Assembly: GCF_932526225.1 (NCBI RefSeq)
Contig: NC_064035.1
Coordinates: 12,840,566 to 12,904,565, forward strand
Direction of reading: 5' to 3'
Origin: Nematostella vectensis
Lineage: Eukaryota > Cnidaria > Anthozoa > Actiniaria > Edwardsiidae
Length of the DNA stretch: 64,000 nt
Made by a program: the position numbers and the translations under genes. The notes beneath the pieces were generated by a model, which made no database searches, was not told where the DNA came from, and worked only from the letters and a program-made list of their open reading frames with translations. Below are positions 63,545 through 64,000 of this stretch, piece after piece (the stretch's first letter is position 1; each line of letters starts with the position of its first letter).

Positions 63545-64000
63545 AACCGTATAACCGTCCCACAGTACATCGAGCGCCCAATATAACCGTCCCAGTGTAC
63601 ATCGCGCGCCCCGTATTATTGCCCCACAGTACATTGCGCGCCCCATATAACCGTCCTACAGTACATCGCGCGCCTCGTATAACCGTCCCACAGCACATCG
63701 AGCGCCCCGTATAACCGTCCCACAGTACATCGCGCGCCCCATATCACCGTCCCACAGTACATCGCGCGCCCCGTATTATCGCCCCACAAAAGATAGCGCG
63801 CCATGTATTATCGTCCCACCACACATCGCATGCCCCGTACAACTGCCCACAGTACAATGCGTTCCCCGTATAACCGTCCCACATTACATCGGACAGCTCA
63901 TATTTTTCCGTCCCATAGCACATCGCGCGCCCAATATAACCGTCCCACAGTACATAGTGCGCCCCATATAGCCGTCTAACAACACATTGCGCCCCCAATA
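63545..64000 (-). repeat. 32-33-bp CpG-rich minisatellite running off the window
   Basis: About 14 units, plus-strand consensus CCCACAGTACATCGCGCGCC followed by CCGTATAACCGT. It lies in the intron upstream of the first visible RTK exon and continues past the window end. Minus-strand frames are repeat translations. Confidence 0.92.

Overview
This is eukaryotic nuclear DNA, most likely from a cnidarian such as a sea anemone (Nematostella-like). The organism call is inference: the genes are metazoan and intron-dense with short exons, introns are GT-AG, kinesin-1 is single and animal-type, a receptor tyrosine kinase has an unusual domain order, and the DNA is full of small MITE-like DNA transposons. 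Roughly 30% of the window (my estimate) is minisatellite. Most long open frames here are translations of tandem repeats, not genes.

Layout. (1) 1-6.0 kb: a four-exon acyl-CoA-binding protein gene on the plus strand, with a Harbinger-like MITE in intron 2 and a 133-bp tandem repeat in intron 3. (2) 6.0-7.8 kb: nested MITEs and simple repeats. (3) 7.8-37.5 kb: one kinesin-1 heavy chain gene (KIF5) on the plus strand, 26 or 27 coding exons. It encodes motor, neck, coiled-coil stalk and a tail with the IAK autoinhibitory motif. Its introns hold at least eight minisatellites, including a 5.2-kb array of 22-bp E-box-containing units arranged in three higher-order copies. (4) 37.5-51.2 kb: an intronless rhodopsin-class GPCR on the minus strand (41178-42203), a TATA promoter with an orphan leader exon, foldback and MITE DNA, a 38-bp minisatellite and a GA tract. 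(5) 51.2-52.1 kb: a 5'-truncated non-LTR retrotransposon with the C-terminal half of its reverse transcriptase. (6) 53.2-63.5 kb: a receptor tyrosine kinase on the minus strand with SEA, fibronectin III, transmembrane and complete kinase segments. Its 5' end lies outside the window.

The main observation is that many minisatellites are built from splice junctions of the host gene. The clearest case is the 4.3-kb array in the RTK gene: each 32-bp unit repeats the last 12 coding bases and the 5' splice site of the catalytic-loop exon, giving about 135 tandem decoy donors. The same relationship is seen at the FN3 exon end, the SEA exon end, the kinase-exon and DVWSYG-exon acceptors, and the acceptor of KIF5 exon 20. 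It is weaker but suggestive at several other junctions.

The genes are not an operon; they are neighbouring independent transcription units. All exon boundaries were set by reading consensus splice sites, checking that phases are compatible, and comparing with remembered family sequences. No transcript evidence was available.
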